Part shown: positions 21,331 through 30,257 of the stretch, piece by piece
Layout of the letters: each line of letters starts with the position of its first letter
Position numbering within the stretch: the first letter of the stretch is position 1
DNA from: Pirellula sp.
GTDB taxonomy: Bacteria > Planctomycetota > Planctomycetia > Pirellulales > Pirellulaceae
Direction: 5' to 3'
DNA: 64,000 nt
Assembly (NCBI GenBank): GCA_021299695.1
Contig: JAJTEK010000018.1
Location: 1-64,000 of the forward strand
Position numbers and translations under genes: made by a program
Notes under the pieces: generated by a model
Databases searched by the model: none
Told to the model about the DNA's origin: nothing
What the model saw: the letters and a program-made list of their open reading frames with translations, nothing else

Positions 21331-22638
21331 ATGCAATCGGCTTGGTTGGTCAACGCCTGGGCGATCCTGGCTGCCTTTGGGACCTATTTTTGCATGTACA
21401 TGTACCGCAAGCCCTTTACGGTGGCGGCCTTCAAGCAAGAGGCTTTGGCACCAGGGTTCGGCGGGGAAGGGTTCGGCGGGGACTGGGATCAGAAGGCGGT
21501 TTTGGTTTCGGCGCAGGTGATCGGGTATTTGGTCTCGAAGTTGGTGGGGATCCGCGTGGTGTCCGAGGCAGGCCCCGAGCGACGAGCTTGGACGATCCTC
21601 CTGTTGATTCTCGCGGCGTTAGGCTCGCTGTTTCTCTTTGCCATCGTCCCCTCTCCTTGGCATGTGGTTTGTATGTTTCTCAACGGCTTACCGTTGGGAA
21701 TGGTCTTCGGTTTGGTGCTAGGGTCGCTCGAGGGTCGTCGCTTGACCGAGGCTCTAGCGGCCGGTCTGTGTGCCAGTTTCATCTTGGCAGGTGGCGTGGC
21801 CAAGACGGTCGGCCAGCAGGTGATGGACGCAACGCAGCAACGGCTCGGATGGAACTTGGCCGAATCGGAGCGTTGGATGCCGTTTCTCTCCGGGTTGTTG
21901 TTCTTCCTACCGATCTGCTTTTTTCTCTGGATGCTCCATCAGATTCCACCACCGACGCTCCAGGACCAGACCGTCCGCAGTCCCAGGGAGCCGATGCGCA
22001 AGGAGGATCGCTGGCACATGGTACGGACGTATGCCTGGGGGATCGGTGCGATCGCTAGCATGTACTTGATCGTGAGCATCTTGAGAAGTTTTCGGGATGA
22101 TTTTGCCAGAGAGATTTTGACCGGACTTGGGGCCAAGATCCAATCCTCGGATTACGCGAACATCGATTTTTGGGTGATGCTCGTGGCGACCATCGCCAAC
22201 GCTTCGGCGGTATTGGTCAAAGACAATCGCACAGCGCTTCGCTTGGCCTTTGCGACCTGCGCAATGGGCTTTTTCCTGATCTTGCTGAGCGTCTTAGGCC
22301 ATCGGTTTTGGATAGAGATCTCGCCGACAGCATTGATGGTGTGCATTGGGGCAGGTCTGTATTTGCCCTATGTCGCAGTCCATACGACGGTCTTCGAGCG
22401 GATCATCGCATGCACTCGCGACCGAGCTAACGTCGGTTTCATGATGTATGTGGCCGACTCGGTCGGTTACTTCGGATACGCGATATTGATCCTATCGAAG
22501 AATTTCTTCGTCGGCTCGATTCCAGAGACGAGTTTTGCAAGCGTCTTTTTGACCACATGCCTGCTCGGATCGATCGGCAGCATTCTGTTCGTCGCGATCG
22601 CTTCGCGGTCTTTCGACCGGCTTGAGGCCAAGCGGTAA
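21331..22638 (+). CDS. MFS transporter-like membrane protein (DUF5690-like)
   Basis: MQSAWLVNAWAILAAFGTYFCMYMYRKPFTVAAF; polytopic; upstream part of the longer ORF overlaps the divergent gene. Start codon uncertain. Confidence 0.75.
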   Translation: MQSAWLVNAWAILAAFGTYFCMYMYRKPFTVAAFKQEALAPGFGGEGFGGDWDQKAVLVSAQVIGYLVSKLVGIRVVSEAGPERRAWTILLLILAALGSLFLFAIVPSPWHVVCMFLNGLPLGMVFGLVLGSLEGRRLTEALAAGLCASFILAGGVAKTVGQQVMDATQQRLGWNLAESERWMPFLSGLLFFLPICFFLWMLHQIPPPTLQDQTVRSPREPMRKEDRWHMVRTYAWGIGAIASMYLIVSILRSFRDDFAREILTGLGAKIQSSDYANIDFWVMLVATIANASAVLVKDNRTALRLAFATCAMGFFLILLSVLGHRFWIEISPTALMVCIGAGLYLPYVAVHTTVFERIIACTRDRANVGFMMYVADSVGYFGYAILILSKNFFVGSIPETSFASVFLTTCLLGSIGSILFVAIASRSFDRLEAKR

Positions 22639-22719
22639 AGTTCTGGGGGCAACTGGAGTGGCGGTGCAAACAGGGTGCCCAAATCGGTGCCAGGCACCCG
22701 GTGCGGAGCCGGGTCGGAT

Positions 22720-22769
22720 GATCCGACCGATCCGACCGATCCGACTGATCCGACTGATCCGACCGATCG
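22720..22769. repeat. 9-bp tandem repeat (gatccgacc/gatccgact), ~5.5 copies, intergenic
   Basis: Direct reading of gatccgaccgatccgaccgatccgactgatccgactgatccgacc. Confidence 0.9.
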
Positions 22770-22902
22770 GGATCTCTACGGGAGATCCACTAGTGCAACA
22801 GCCGGGATCTTCCTTTGCGTCTTTGCGCCCTTGCGTCTTTGCGTTTATTTCTTCTACCGCCGATGCACGCGGCGGAATCTAGATTGCCCCTGAGAATGGT
22901 GC

Positions 22903-23949
22903 CTAGTTCGGCGGATCAAATGCCCCTTCGCTCGTGAGCATCCGGATGGTGGGCGACTCGGTCTCTTCGAGCTCGCTCAGTGCGTCCTGGGGATCAGCCG
23001 TTTGGAACAGCGGACTGCGCTTCTGGACCAGCTTGCGGGTCGATGTGGCGATCCCCTGTGTCACAGCCTGCTGCGCGTTGATCGGTTGCGTTGTCCTCAT
23101 CGAGACGATCGCACTGGTTTTCATGAACTCCGTTCGAACCTCTGGTGAGATCTTGCTCAGACGCGAGCCGACCTGCTGCAATCCTTGCGGATTGACTCTA
23201 GCGGTCTGCGAAATCTGAGACAGGAAACTGGCACACTCCACAAAGTTCTGGTCGGCGGTTTTTCCGACCAACGGACCTAGGGTCCTGACGACCAAATCCG
23301 CTCCGGCATTGTCGAGCCGCATGAAGGCGTCCATCCAGGCGACCATTCCCGGCCGACCGTCGGGCAATTTCACAGGACGGTTGTGCAGCGCCACGACGCA
23401 TTGGCCACGTAGTTCCCTCGGCCAGAGCCCACCTTCATAAGCTCCGTCTGAATGATAAATGTGCAGCGTATCGCTTCCGTAGATCAGATCCATTTTGCAC
23501 GTCGTACCGGCTCCGTCGTTTCCGATGAGCTTGTAGTCTCCAACACGATTCAAACTGACTTTGGTGATCCCCATCAAATCCCAAATGTTGACGACCACCT
23601 CGGGATGCCGGACCAAGAACCGGAACATGTCTGGATCGCTCTCGAGGGTCTGCGAGGGCATGCGTCGGAAATAGCTGACATCATCGACCACGGTACGAAT
23701 GCGTTGGGAGGCATCCGGAGTCAGTTGCTGAAAAGGGAGACTTTTGATCGCTGTGGTCCGAGTCTCACGCGTGCTCGAGCCTTCCTCAAACTCCTTGGTA
23801 CCGAATATCTGCTGCTGGCCGAAACCTTGCTGGCCATAGGACTCCACGGGCATCGTCAAACCGCAATAGAAAGCACCCCACGCGATGGCGAAAGCCATAA
23901 GGCGATGCCTAAGCGTCGAACGTATCGCGACGTTGAAAATCGGTTGCAT
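22903..23949 (-). CDS. Conserved hypothetical exported protein
   Basis: Long ORF with signal-like start MQPIFNVAIRSTLRHRLMAFAIAWGAFYCGL; family not recognised. Confidence 0.6.
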   Translation of the reverse strand: MQPIFNVAIRSTLRHRLMAFAIAWGAFYCGLTMPVESYGQQGFGQQQIFGTKEFEEGSSTRETRTTAIKSLPFQQLTPDASQRIRTVVDDVSYFRRMPSQTLESDPDMFRFLVRHPEVVVNIWDLMGITKVSLNRVGDYKLIGNDGAGTTCKMDLIYGSDTLHIYHSDGAYEGGLWPRELRGQCVVALHNRPVKLPDGRPGMVAWMDAFMRLDNAGADLVVRTLGPLVGKTADQNFVECASFLSQISQTARVNPQGLQQVGSRLSKISPEVRTEFMKTSAIVSMRTTQPINAQQAVTQGIATSTRKLVQKRSPLFQTADPQDALSELEETESPTIRMLTSEGAFDPPN

Positions 23950-24241
23950 CGATAGTCCTAGTCCCGAGTCAACCCGGAACGCTTGGAGGATGGTTTGTTG
24001 GGTGATGCCCCTGCCCCATCCTTGAGAATCCCCCCCAAGGACACCAAAAGTCCACGCGCAGGCCATCACCTAGTGGTGTCCATCGGCATCTGTGCCTACA
24101 AACCCAAGCAGATCTAGGGATTTTCCAAGCCAACTGCACCAAGTACGTCGGGTCGAACCCGATCTGTACGCACCGAAATCCCCTTGTTTTCGTATAATCC
24201 GGAAAACCTTGACCAAATACCCCACTTTTCCAGAGCTACTT

Positions 24242-26857
24242 ATGACGGGTTTCTTCCGGCTTGTTCATGACCATCCCCAAGGGCTCCTTGGCGGCCCAAC
24301 GGGCATTTTCCTAGCGACGGGCATACTCCTGGCTTTGGGGCTCCTTGGATGCGAACCGAACAAAAACACCGCAAACCCCGACGCAGCGAAAGCCGCCGCG
24401 TCGGCTAGCCAAACCCCTTCGTCGGCCGCTGAGGATCCAGCGAGCCTGACTCTAGCCCCCACGGCCGCGGCTCGAAGCCTTTTGGCCGAATGCCTCAAGA
24501 CCTACCGCTCGGCGGAACGCTACCAAGACGATGCTCGTTTGGTCATCCAAGGAGCCTCGAACCTCACGCTCCCAATGAAAGTGGCTTGGGAAAAACCCAA
24601 CCGCTTGGGCCTCCAGACCGGATCGCTCCAAGGGCTCTGGACCAGCACGACATGGGAAGCTCAGAGTCGCGGCACGGTCAACCCATTCCCTAACCAACGC
24701 CTCGTTAGACCCTTGCCAGCGCGCATCGATCTAGATTGGATCGGCGACGATACGATGGGCGGCCTGCTGGTCGATCCCATGACCAAACCCATCCAACTCG
24801 AACTGCTTCTATCGAATGATTTGACCGAACGTCTCGCCAGCAACGATTCGATCCTTAAGGTCCTCGAACCCATGGGGTTCGAGGAGGTCCGCTGCGAGCG
24901 TATCGCCGTCGAGAAGCAGATCGACTCGCAGTCCCTGCGATGGGTTTTGTGGATCGATCCGCAATCCAAGCTCCTGCGGAAAATCGAACTTCCCCCACAG
25001 TTCTATTACCCCGGCGCAACGGCCAATCAGCTCTCGGGCATCACCTGTGCGATAGAACTCTCCGAGGCTCGTACAGACGAACCGATCGATTGGAGCCAAT
25101 GGCAGATGGCGAGCTCCCCGCAGGAGGTGCGAGTTGCACGGTGGGTCGCACCACCTCCGATCGCATCGACACCCATTCTCGGTAAAGTGATCGATCCGAT
25201 CGATTTCAAGGACCCCGACGGGGCGATCTTGCTCGATACTGCCGAGCCAAAGAAACCTTTCCAAGTGCTCCTTTGGATCGACGACCAAGCCGAAGCGCGA
25301 GCCCTTCTGGACGATCTTTTGAACGTCCGCCGTGTCCTTTTGGAAAAAGAACTCGCGCCCGCAGGCAACATCCTCCTGGTGACCTCTGCCAAAGACGCAT
25401 CCGGATTGAGGGAAAAACTCGCCGCCTGGAATTGCGATTTACCCCTGGCCGTCGATAGCGACGACACTTTGCACAAAGCCTTTGAGGTCCGTCGCTCTCC
25501 GGCGATGATTATCCTGGATCGCGCTCGACGCGTCCAAGTCGCCGAGTATGTCGTCACCCCGCAAGCCATCGCGTCGATCCCTGAGCTTCTGAGCAAGCTC
25601 CGTAGCCAACAGGACCTTGCAAGCCGACAGCTCCAGCAAGACCTCGACAACCAATCCCGTTTCGTCGCGGCCCTGCATCGTGTAGCTCTGGATAAAGAGC
25701 AGACGGCCAAACTGCCTGAAATCACCGAATTCCCGTTCGCAATGTTCGGCATGCGCAGGGACTGGAAAATCCAACTCGATGCACCCCTGGTCAGCGCCTC
25801 GGGGGTCTGGTATCCCCAATCGAGCCTCAACGCGCAGAGCGTACTATCGCCAAACGCGATTTCGATCGCAACGCTCGACGAAGACGGATTGCTCCAGACT
25901 TTTTCCGTCGATGGGACCAAGCGACTCTGTGCGAAAATCGACCCCGATCTGGCCGATGGAGCCAAAAGACTTATCACCTCTGTCGATCCCTGGACCCATC
26001 AGTGGATCGCCGTTGTCCCCGAGGGCTTACCTCGGTTTTGGATCGCGCCGAGCCAACCGGTAAACAATGCGCCCGTACTGGCGACAGCCTACAACACCCA
26101 AGCGGCCGAGACTCCTGTGTGCCACGCTTGGTTCCCACAGCAACTCTCCACGCCGGAATCCCAAGGGACGTCTTCCGTTGAGTCGAAACTTGCGATCGCA
26201 ACGAGCGAATCGAGGCTGATGATCATCAACCCGATCAATGAGCAACGACTCGATGGAACGTTTCGAGAACCCCCAGTGGCTTTCGTTCCAGGACTGACCG
26301 CCGAAGGCTCAATCGGCGAGTGGGATGTCCTTTATGACGACGGTAGCCTTCACAAAATCTCCAACCTAAACATCGCCAGCCAAGACGCATCCAGAGCAGG
26401 GACTCTTGAAGCCCGCCTCGATCGGCTCGAGGTTCGCATCGCTAGCGGTAGTTGGCTCTGGGGCAACCATGGAAGCGCCCCGAGCCGAACCGTCGAGATG
26501 TTTCTGGGGAAACTACCAAGCGGCGAGACCGGGATCCTCGTGGCCAACCCCTCGCACCAAACCCTCGCCCGGCGCGCCCTGTGCGCCAGACCCGAGCAGA
26601 CCCGCTTGCTCGGAGCCACGCGATTGAAAGACGGGACACTTATGGGCGTTGCCACAGGCCCTAGCCGGGTTTTGCACCTGTTCTCCGGTGATTTGAGACT
26701 CGTCGACCAAGCCTCCTTGAACGCCCGAATCCTGGGTGCTTCCTTGGTCACCTGGCAAGACGACGTCAAGCTCCTGGTGGCCTTGGAACGGGAGATCAGT
26801 TGCTGGAGCATCGACGTGCCGAACGCTCCGGAGCCCAAGACCAACTCGACGCCGTAA
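24242..26857 (+). CDS. Hypothetical lipoprotein
   Basis: Lipobox-like LALGLLGCEPNKN; long open frame; internal ATG 24242 preferred over 24092. Confidence 0.6.
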   Translation: MTGFFRLVHDHPQGLLGGPTGIFLATGILLALGLLGCEPNKNTANPDAAKAAASASQTPSSAAEDPASLTLAPTAAARSLLAECLKTYRSAERYQDDARLVIQGASNLTLPMKVAWEKPNRLGLQTGSLQGLWTSTTWEAQSRGTVNPFPNQRLVRPLPARIDLDWIGDDTMGGLLVDPMTKPIQLELLLSNDLTERLASNDSILKVLEPMGFEEVRCERIAVEKQIDSQSLRWVLWIDPQSKLLRKIELPPQFYYPGATANQLSGITCAIELSEARTDEPIDWSQWQMASSPQEVRVARWVAPPPIASTPILGKVIDPIDFKDPDGAILLDTAEPKKPFQVLLWIDDQAEARALLDDLLNVRRVLLEKELAPAGNILLVTSAKDASGLREKLAAWNCDLPLAVDSDDTLHKAFEVRRSPAMIILDRARRVQVAEYVVTPQAIASIPELLSKLRSQQDLASRQLQQDLDNQSRFVAALHRVALDKEQTAKLPEITEFPFAMFGMRRDWKIQLDAPLVSASGVWYPQSSLNAQSVLSPNAISIATLDEDGLLQTFSVDGTKRLCAKIDPDLADGAKRLITSVDPWTHQWIAVVPEGLPRFWIAPSQPVNNAPVLATAYNTQAAETPVCHAWFPQQLSTPESQGTSSVESKLAIATSESRLMIINPINEQRLDGTFREPPVAFVPGLTAEGSIGEWDVLYDDGSLHKISNLNIASQDASRAGTLEARLDRLEVRIASGSWLWGNHGSAPSRTVEMFLGKLPSGETGILVANPSHQTLARRALCARPEQTRLLGATRLKDGTLMGVATGPSRVLHLFSGDLRLVDQASLNARILGASLVTWQDDVKLLVALEREISCWSIDVPNAPEPKTNSTP

Positions 26858-27062
26858 AACCGCGCAAAACCCAAGATTCGCAGTCCCAGTGGCCCCAGTG
26901 GCCTCGATTCGCTTCGCACTCCCAAACGATGGGATTCGGAGTGAATCCAGAGCTTGTTCCTTGCGTATCCAAACTCGGATGAATACGATAGACACTTATC
27001 TAACGAGAAAGATCGCCTGAGATTTTGCACCACTGAACTCTGCATCCTGCACCGGAGAACCG

Positions 27063-28097
27063 ATGTCGATTCGATTTCCCATCCTAGCCATGAACTGGAT
27101 CTTGGCGATTGCTTTTTTGGCCAGCTCGCTTCAGGCCGAGATCATCCTCGTCGGAGGTTTTTTCTCAGGCAATGTCGACCGAGTCAACGCGACGACCGGC
27201 GCGGTCACATTGTTCTCGCAAATCGGCGGCAGTGCTGACCCGTTTCCAGGAATTTCAGGGCTCGCCTACAACCCGATCAGCAACACCGTCTATGCCACGG
27301 CTCGGATTTCAAAGCGAGTCTATCTGATCAATCCAGATAGCGGAAATGTCACCGGATTTCGCCAGCTCGGGTCCGACGTCACCCCCGCGAGCATCACGGT
27401 CGACTCAAGCGGATTTGTCTATGTGGCAAACAACGGTGGAAACTCGGTCATCAAGTACGACTCGGGGTTGAACAAACTCGCGGAAATCAACATTCCCGAT
27501 TTCGGGGCCGGGGCCAACCAGCCCAGCGGCTTGGCATTTGACCCTCAAGGAAATTTGATCATCTCGACCTTCGCCGGCGCAGGAGTCATCAAATACAACC
27601 CTTCAACGGGCAACTTCTCGAGCTTCAGCAGCGCCAACCCGGTGGCCAATGGCCAAGTGGCGATCGACAACGCGGGCAACGCGTACGTGGGTGGCGCAGC
27701 TTTCGCGAACAACGTCACCAAATTCAGCTCCTCCGGGACGATCGTCGGCTCGATTGCGATCGACGAGTCGGTCCTGCCCAAACCTCCCCAAGCTTTCGCA
27801 AGCCCTGACTTTACCAGCCCGGCCGGAGTGACCTTGGATTCCTCAGGAAATATCATTGTCGCAGCGCTCGGAAGGACCAATCCGACCTCCGCAGCCGACA
27901 ATTTTCAAAACAACGGTGGTGTATTTATTTTTTCCTCGACGGGTAGTCTAATAGCGGCTAACGCTCAAACCACCCCCTACAGCTCTGCATTGGGATTTAC
28001 CGCCGTACCGGAGCCGACCTCGTTGCTTGCCACAGCAGCAGGCTTGGTGACTCTCGGATGGCTTCGTCGACGGAAAACCCCCAACCCTTCAGCCTAG
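27063..28097 (+). CDS. PEP-CTERM secreted protein with NHL/SMP-30-like repeats
   Basis: C-terminal VPEPTSLLATAAGLVTLGWLRRRK; repeated TVDSSGFVYVANNGGNSVIKYDS-like units. Confidence 0.85.
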   Translation: MSIRFPILAMNWILAIAFLASSLQAEIILVGGFFSGNVDRVNATTGAVTLFSQIGGSADPFPGISGLAYNPISNTVYATARISKRVYLINPDSGNVTGFRQLGSDVTPASITVDSSGFVYVANNGGNSVIKYDSGLNKLAEINIPDFGAGANQPSGLAFDPQGNLIISTFAGAGVIKYNPSTGNFSSFSSANPVANGQVAIDNAGNAYVGGAAFANNVTKFSSSGTIVGSIAIDESVLPKPPQAFASPDFTSPAGVTLDSSGNIIVAALGRTNPTSAADNFQNNGGVFIFSSTGSLIAANAQTTPYSSALGFTAVPEPTSLLATAAGLVTLGWLRRRKTPNPSA

Positions 28098-28128
28098 ATA
28101 GCGTCGATCCACACGTCTTGAGGAACCT

Positions 28129-29172
28129 TTGATCCAAGCAGCCCGACCCGCCGATCGAAATGACCTGCTCGGAGTCAAGGTTCGGCATCCGAGGGGCTTT
28201 ACGCTTGTCGAATTGCTCGTGGTCATCGCGATCATCGGCGTTCTTGTTGGATTGCTGCTGCCTGCGGTCCAAGCAGCCCGAGAGGCCGCCCGGCGGATGT
28301 CCTGTTCGAACAACATCCGTCAAATTGGATTGGCACTTCAGAACCATGAATCGGCCCTGAAGGCCTTTCCGCCAGGCTCCGTCGCCAAAGCGTACCGCGA
28401 CGTACCGAGCACTCCATGGACCTTCTACCGTTGGTCCGCTTTGGCGATGCTCTCGCCCTACCTAGAAAACACTGCCGCCTACAACATCCTGGACTTGGAC
28501 AAACCTCTGTACACCGTCACGTTTTCGGTAACTCCTGAGAACATCGCCGGTTCCCAAACCATCGTGCCGACCTTCCTTTGTCCAAGCGACGAGTTTCGAC
28601 GATTGCATCCGAGTTTTGGTCCCACCAATTACGCGATGTGCTCCGGGAGCGGAACCAATGGCGGTTCTCCAAGCCTCGCCGATGGGCTCTTCTTCGTCAA
28701 TTCAAGGATCCGAGCAGGCGATGTCAGCGACGGACTGTCCAACACCATCGCCGCCTCGGAGAGCATCCTAGGTGCGACCGGAAACACCCGAACCGATCCT
28801 CAAAACGCTTACCGATTCACCTTTGCCACCCCGCTGACGGCCCAAGCTTGCCGACTCTCGGTGGCTTGGAACTTTGCCGATCCGAGAGGCTTTTCTTGGG
28901 TCAACGGCGAGTATCGTTCAGCGCTTTACAATCATTTTTTGCTCCCGAACGATCCGACCCACGATTGCCTTGGTGTTCGCATGACAGGCGGACCTGATAC
29001 GATCTACACCCCGTTCGGATGGCGGACCGCACGCAGTCGTCATGCCGGTGGGGTGATGATCCTCAAAGCCGACGGTTCGACGACATTTACCAGCGACCGC
29101 CTTGAGGCGGCCCTTTGGCGCGGGCTCTCGACGCGTCAAGGCGCTGAGATCCTGACCGATACCATCGACTGA
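28129..29172 (+). CDS. DUF1559 family protein with prepilin N-methylation motif
   Basis: [41 protein letters not shown]. Confidence 0.92.
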   Translation: MIQAARPADRNDLLGVKVRHPRGFTLVELLVVIAIIGVLVGLLLPAVQAAREAARRMSCSNNIRQIGLALQNHESALKAFPPGSVAKAYRDVPSTPWTFYRWSALAMLSPYLENTAAYNILDLDKPLYTVTFSVTPENIAGSQTIVPTFLCPSDEFRRLHPSFGPTNYAMCSGSGTNGGSPSLADGLFFVNSRIRAGDVSDGLSNTIAASESILGATGNTRTDPQNAYRFTFATPLTAQACRLSVAWNFADPRGFSWVNGEYRSALYNHFLLPNDPTHDCLGVRMTGGPDTIYTPFGWRTARSRHAGGVMILKADGSTTFTSDRLEAALWRGLSTRQGAEILTDTID

Positions 29173-29193
29173 GACCATCGACTGAGACCATCG
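29161..29193. repeat. 13-bp tandem repeat spanning the stop codon of the DUF1559 gene
   Basis: accatcgactgag accatcgactgag accatcg. Confidence 0.9.
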
Positions 29194-29252
29194 TCTCCCT
29201 CTGCGACCGTTTACCACTGATTTTCAACCTGCACCTTCCCACCTAATCATCG

Positions 29253-30257
29253 ATGAAACCTTGGGCCATCTACCACGAACACCAACATTGGTTTCGTCCA
29301 CTTTTCGCTGAGCTCGATCGACGAGGGATCCAGACCGTAGCGCTCGATCCGCGCGCCCACTGGTACGATCCGAGCCAACGCGAATCTCCCTACTCCCTGG
29401 TCTTCAATCGCATGAGCCCCTCGGCCTATTTGCGAGGGGGGCTCCAAGGCACCTTTTACACCCTGCAGTGGCTACACCATCTTGAGAGCCTCGGCGTGCC
29501 GGTCATTAACGGCCTGGAAGCTTTCACCATCGAAACGAGCAAAGCTCGCCAACTGACCCTTCTCGAAAACCTTGGGCTCGGATACCCAAGGTCCCGAACG
29601 CTCAATCATCCGAGTCAAATTCCCCAGGCCATCGAGGGGCTTCGTTTCCCGATAGTCTTGAAAGCCAACATCGGAGGGTCCGGTGCCGGTATCGTCCGCT
29701 TCGATACCCCGCAAGCGATCCTCGAGGCAGCCAACGACAACAAACTCGATTTCGGGATCGATCATACGGCACTGGTCCAGGAGTTCATCCCTGCGCGCAA
29801 CGGTCACATCGTTCGCGTGGAATTGCTCGGGGGTAAGTTCCTCTATGCAATCGAGGTGTACACCAACGGCGATTCGTTCAACCTTTGTCCAGCGGACATT
29901 TGCCAACGCTCCGACGGGGTCGAACTGGTCCGATCGGCCTGCCCGATCGATGCGCCCAAGTCCGGGTTAAAAGTCCAAGCATGCACCCCATCGGACGAAA
30001 TCATCGCCGCTTGCGAAGCGATCATGTCCGAGTCGCACATCGATGTCGGCGGGATCGAACTGATGATCGATGACCGAGACTCGAGCGTCGTCTATTACGA
30101 CATCAATGCGCTCTCGAATTTCGTCGCCGACCCAGTCAACGTCATCGGCTTTGACCCGTTTTCGCGTCTAGCGGATTATCTTGTCGAGCGGTACGAGCAA
30201 TCCCAAGCTCAAGCATCCCCAATTCAAGCATCACCAGCTCAGGCAAAACTAGCATGA
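29253..30257 (+). CDS. ATP-grasp (RimK-like) ligase
   Basis: FPIVLKANIGGSGAGIVRFD; GIELMIDDRDSSVVYYDINALSNF; overlaps the next gene by 4 bp (ATGA). Confidence 0.75.
   Translation: MKPWAIYHEHQHWFRPLFAELDRRGIQTVALDPRAHWYDPSQRESPYSLVFNRMSPSAYLRGGLQGTFYTLQWLHHLESLGVPVINGLEAFTIETSKARQLTLLENLGLGYPRSRTLNHPSQIPQAIEGLRFPIVLKANIGGSGAGIVRFDTPQAILEAANDNKLDFGIDHTALVQEFIPARNGHIVRVELLGGKFLYAIEVYTNGDSFNLCPADICQRSDGVELVRSACPIDAPKSGLKVQACTPSDEIIAACEAIMSESHIDVGGIELMIDDRDSSVVYYDINALSNFVADPVNVIGFDPFSRLADYLVERYEQSQAQASPIQASPAQAKLA

Noticed and set aside
22797-22860. ORFs with FASLRPCVFAF / FLCVFAPLRLCVYFF
   Set aside because: Simple ctttgcg/cttgcgt repetition read as codons; a common spurious translation
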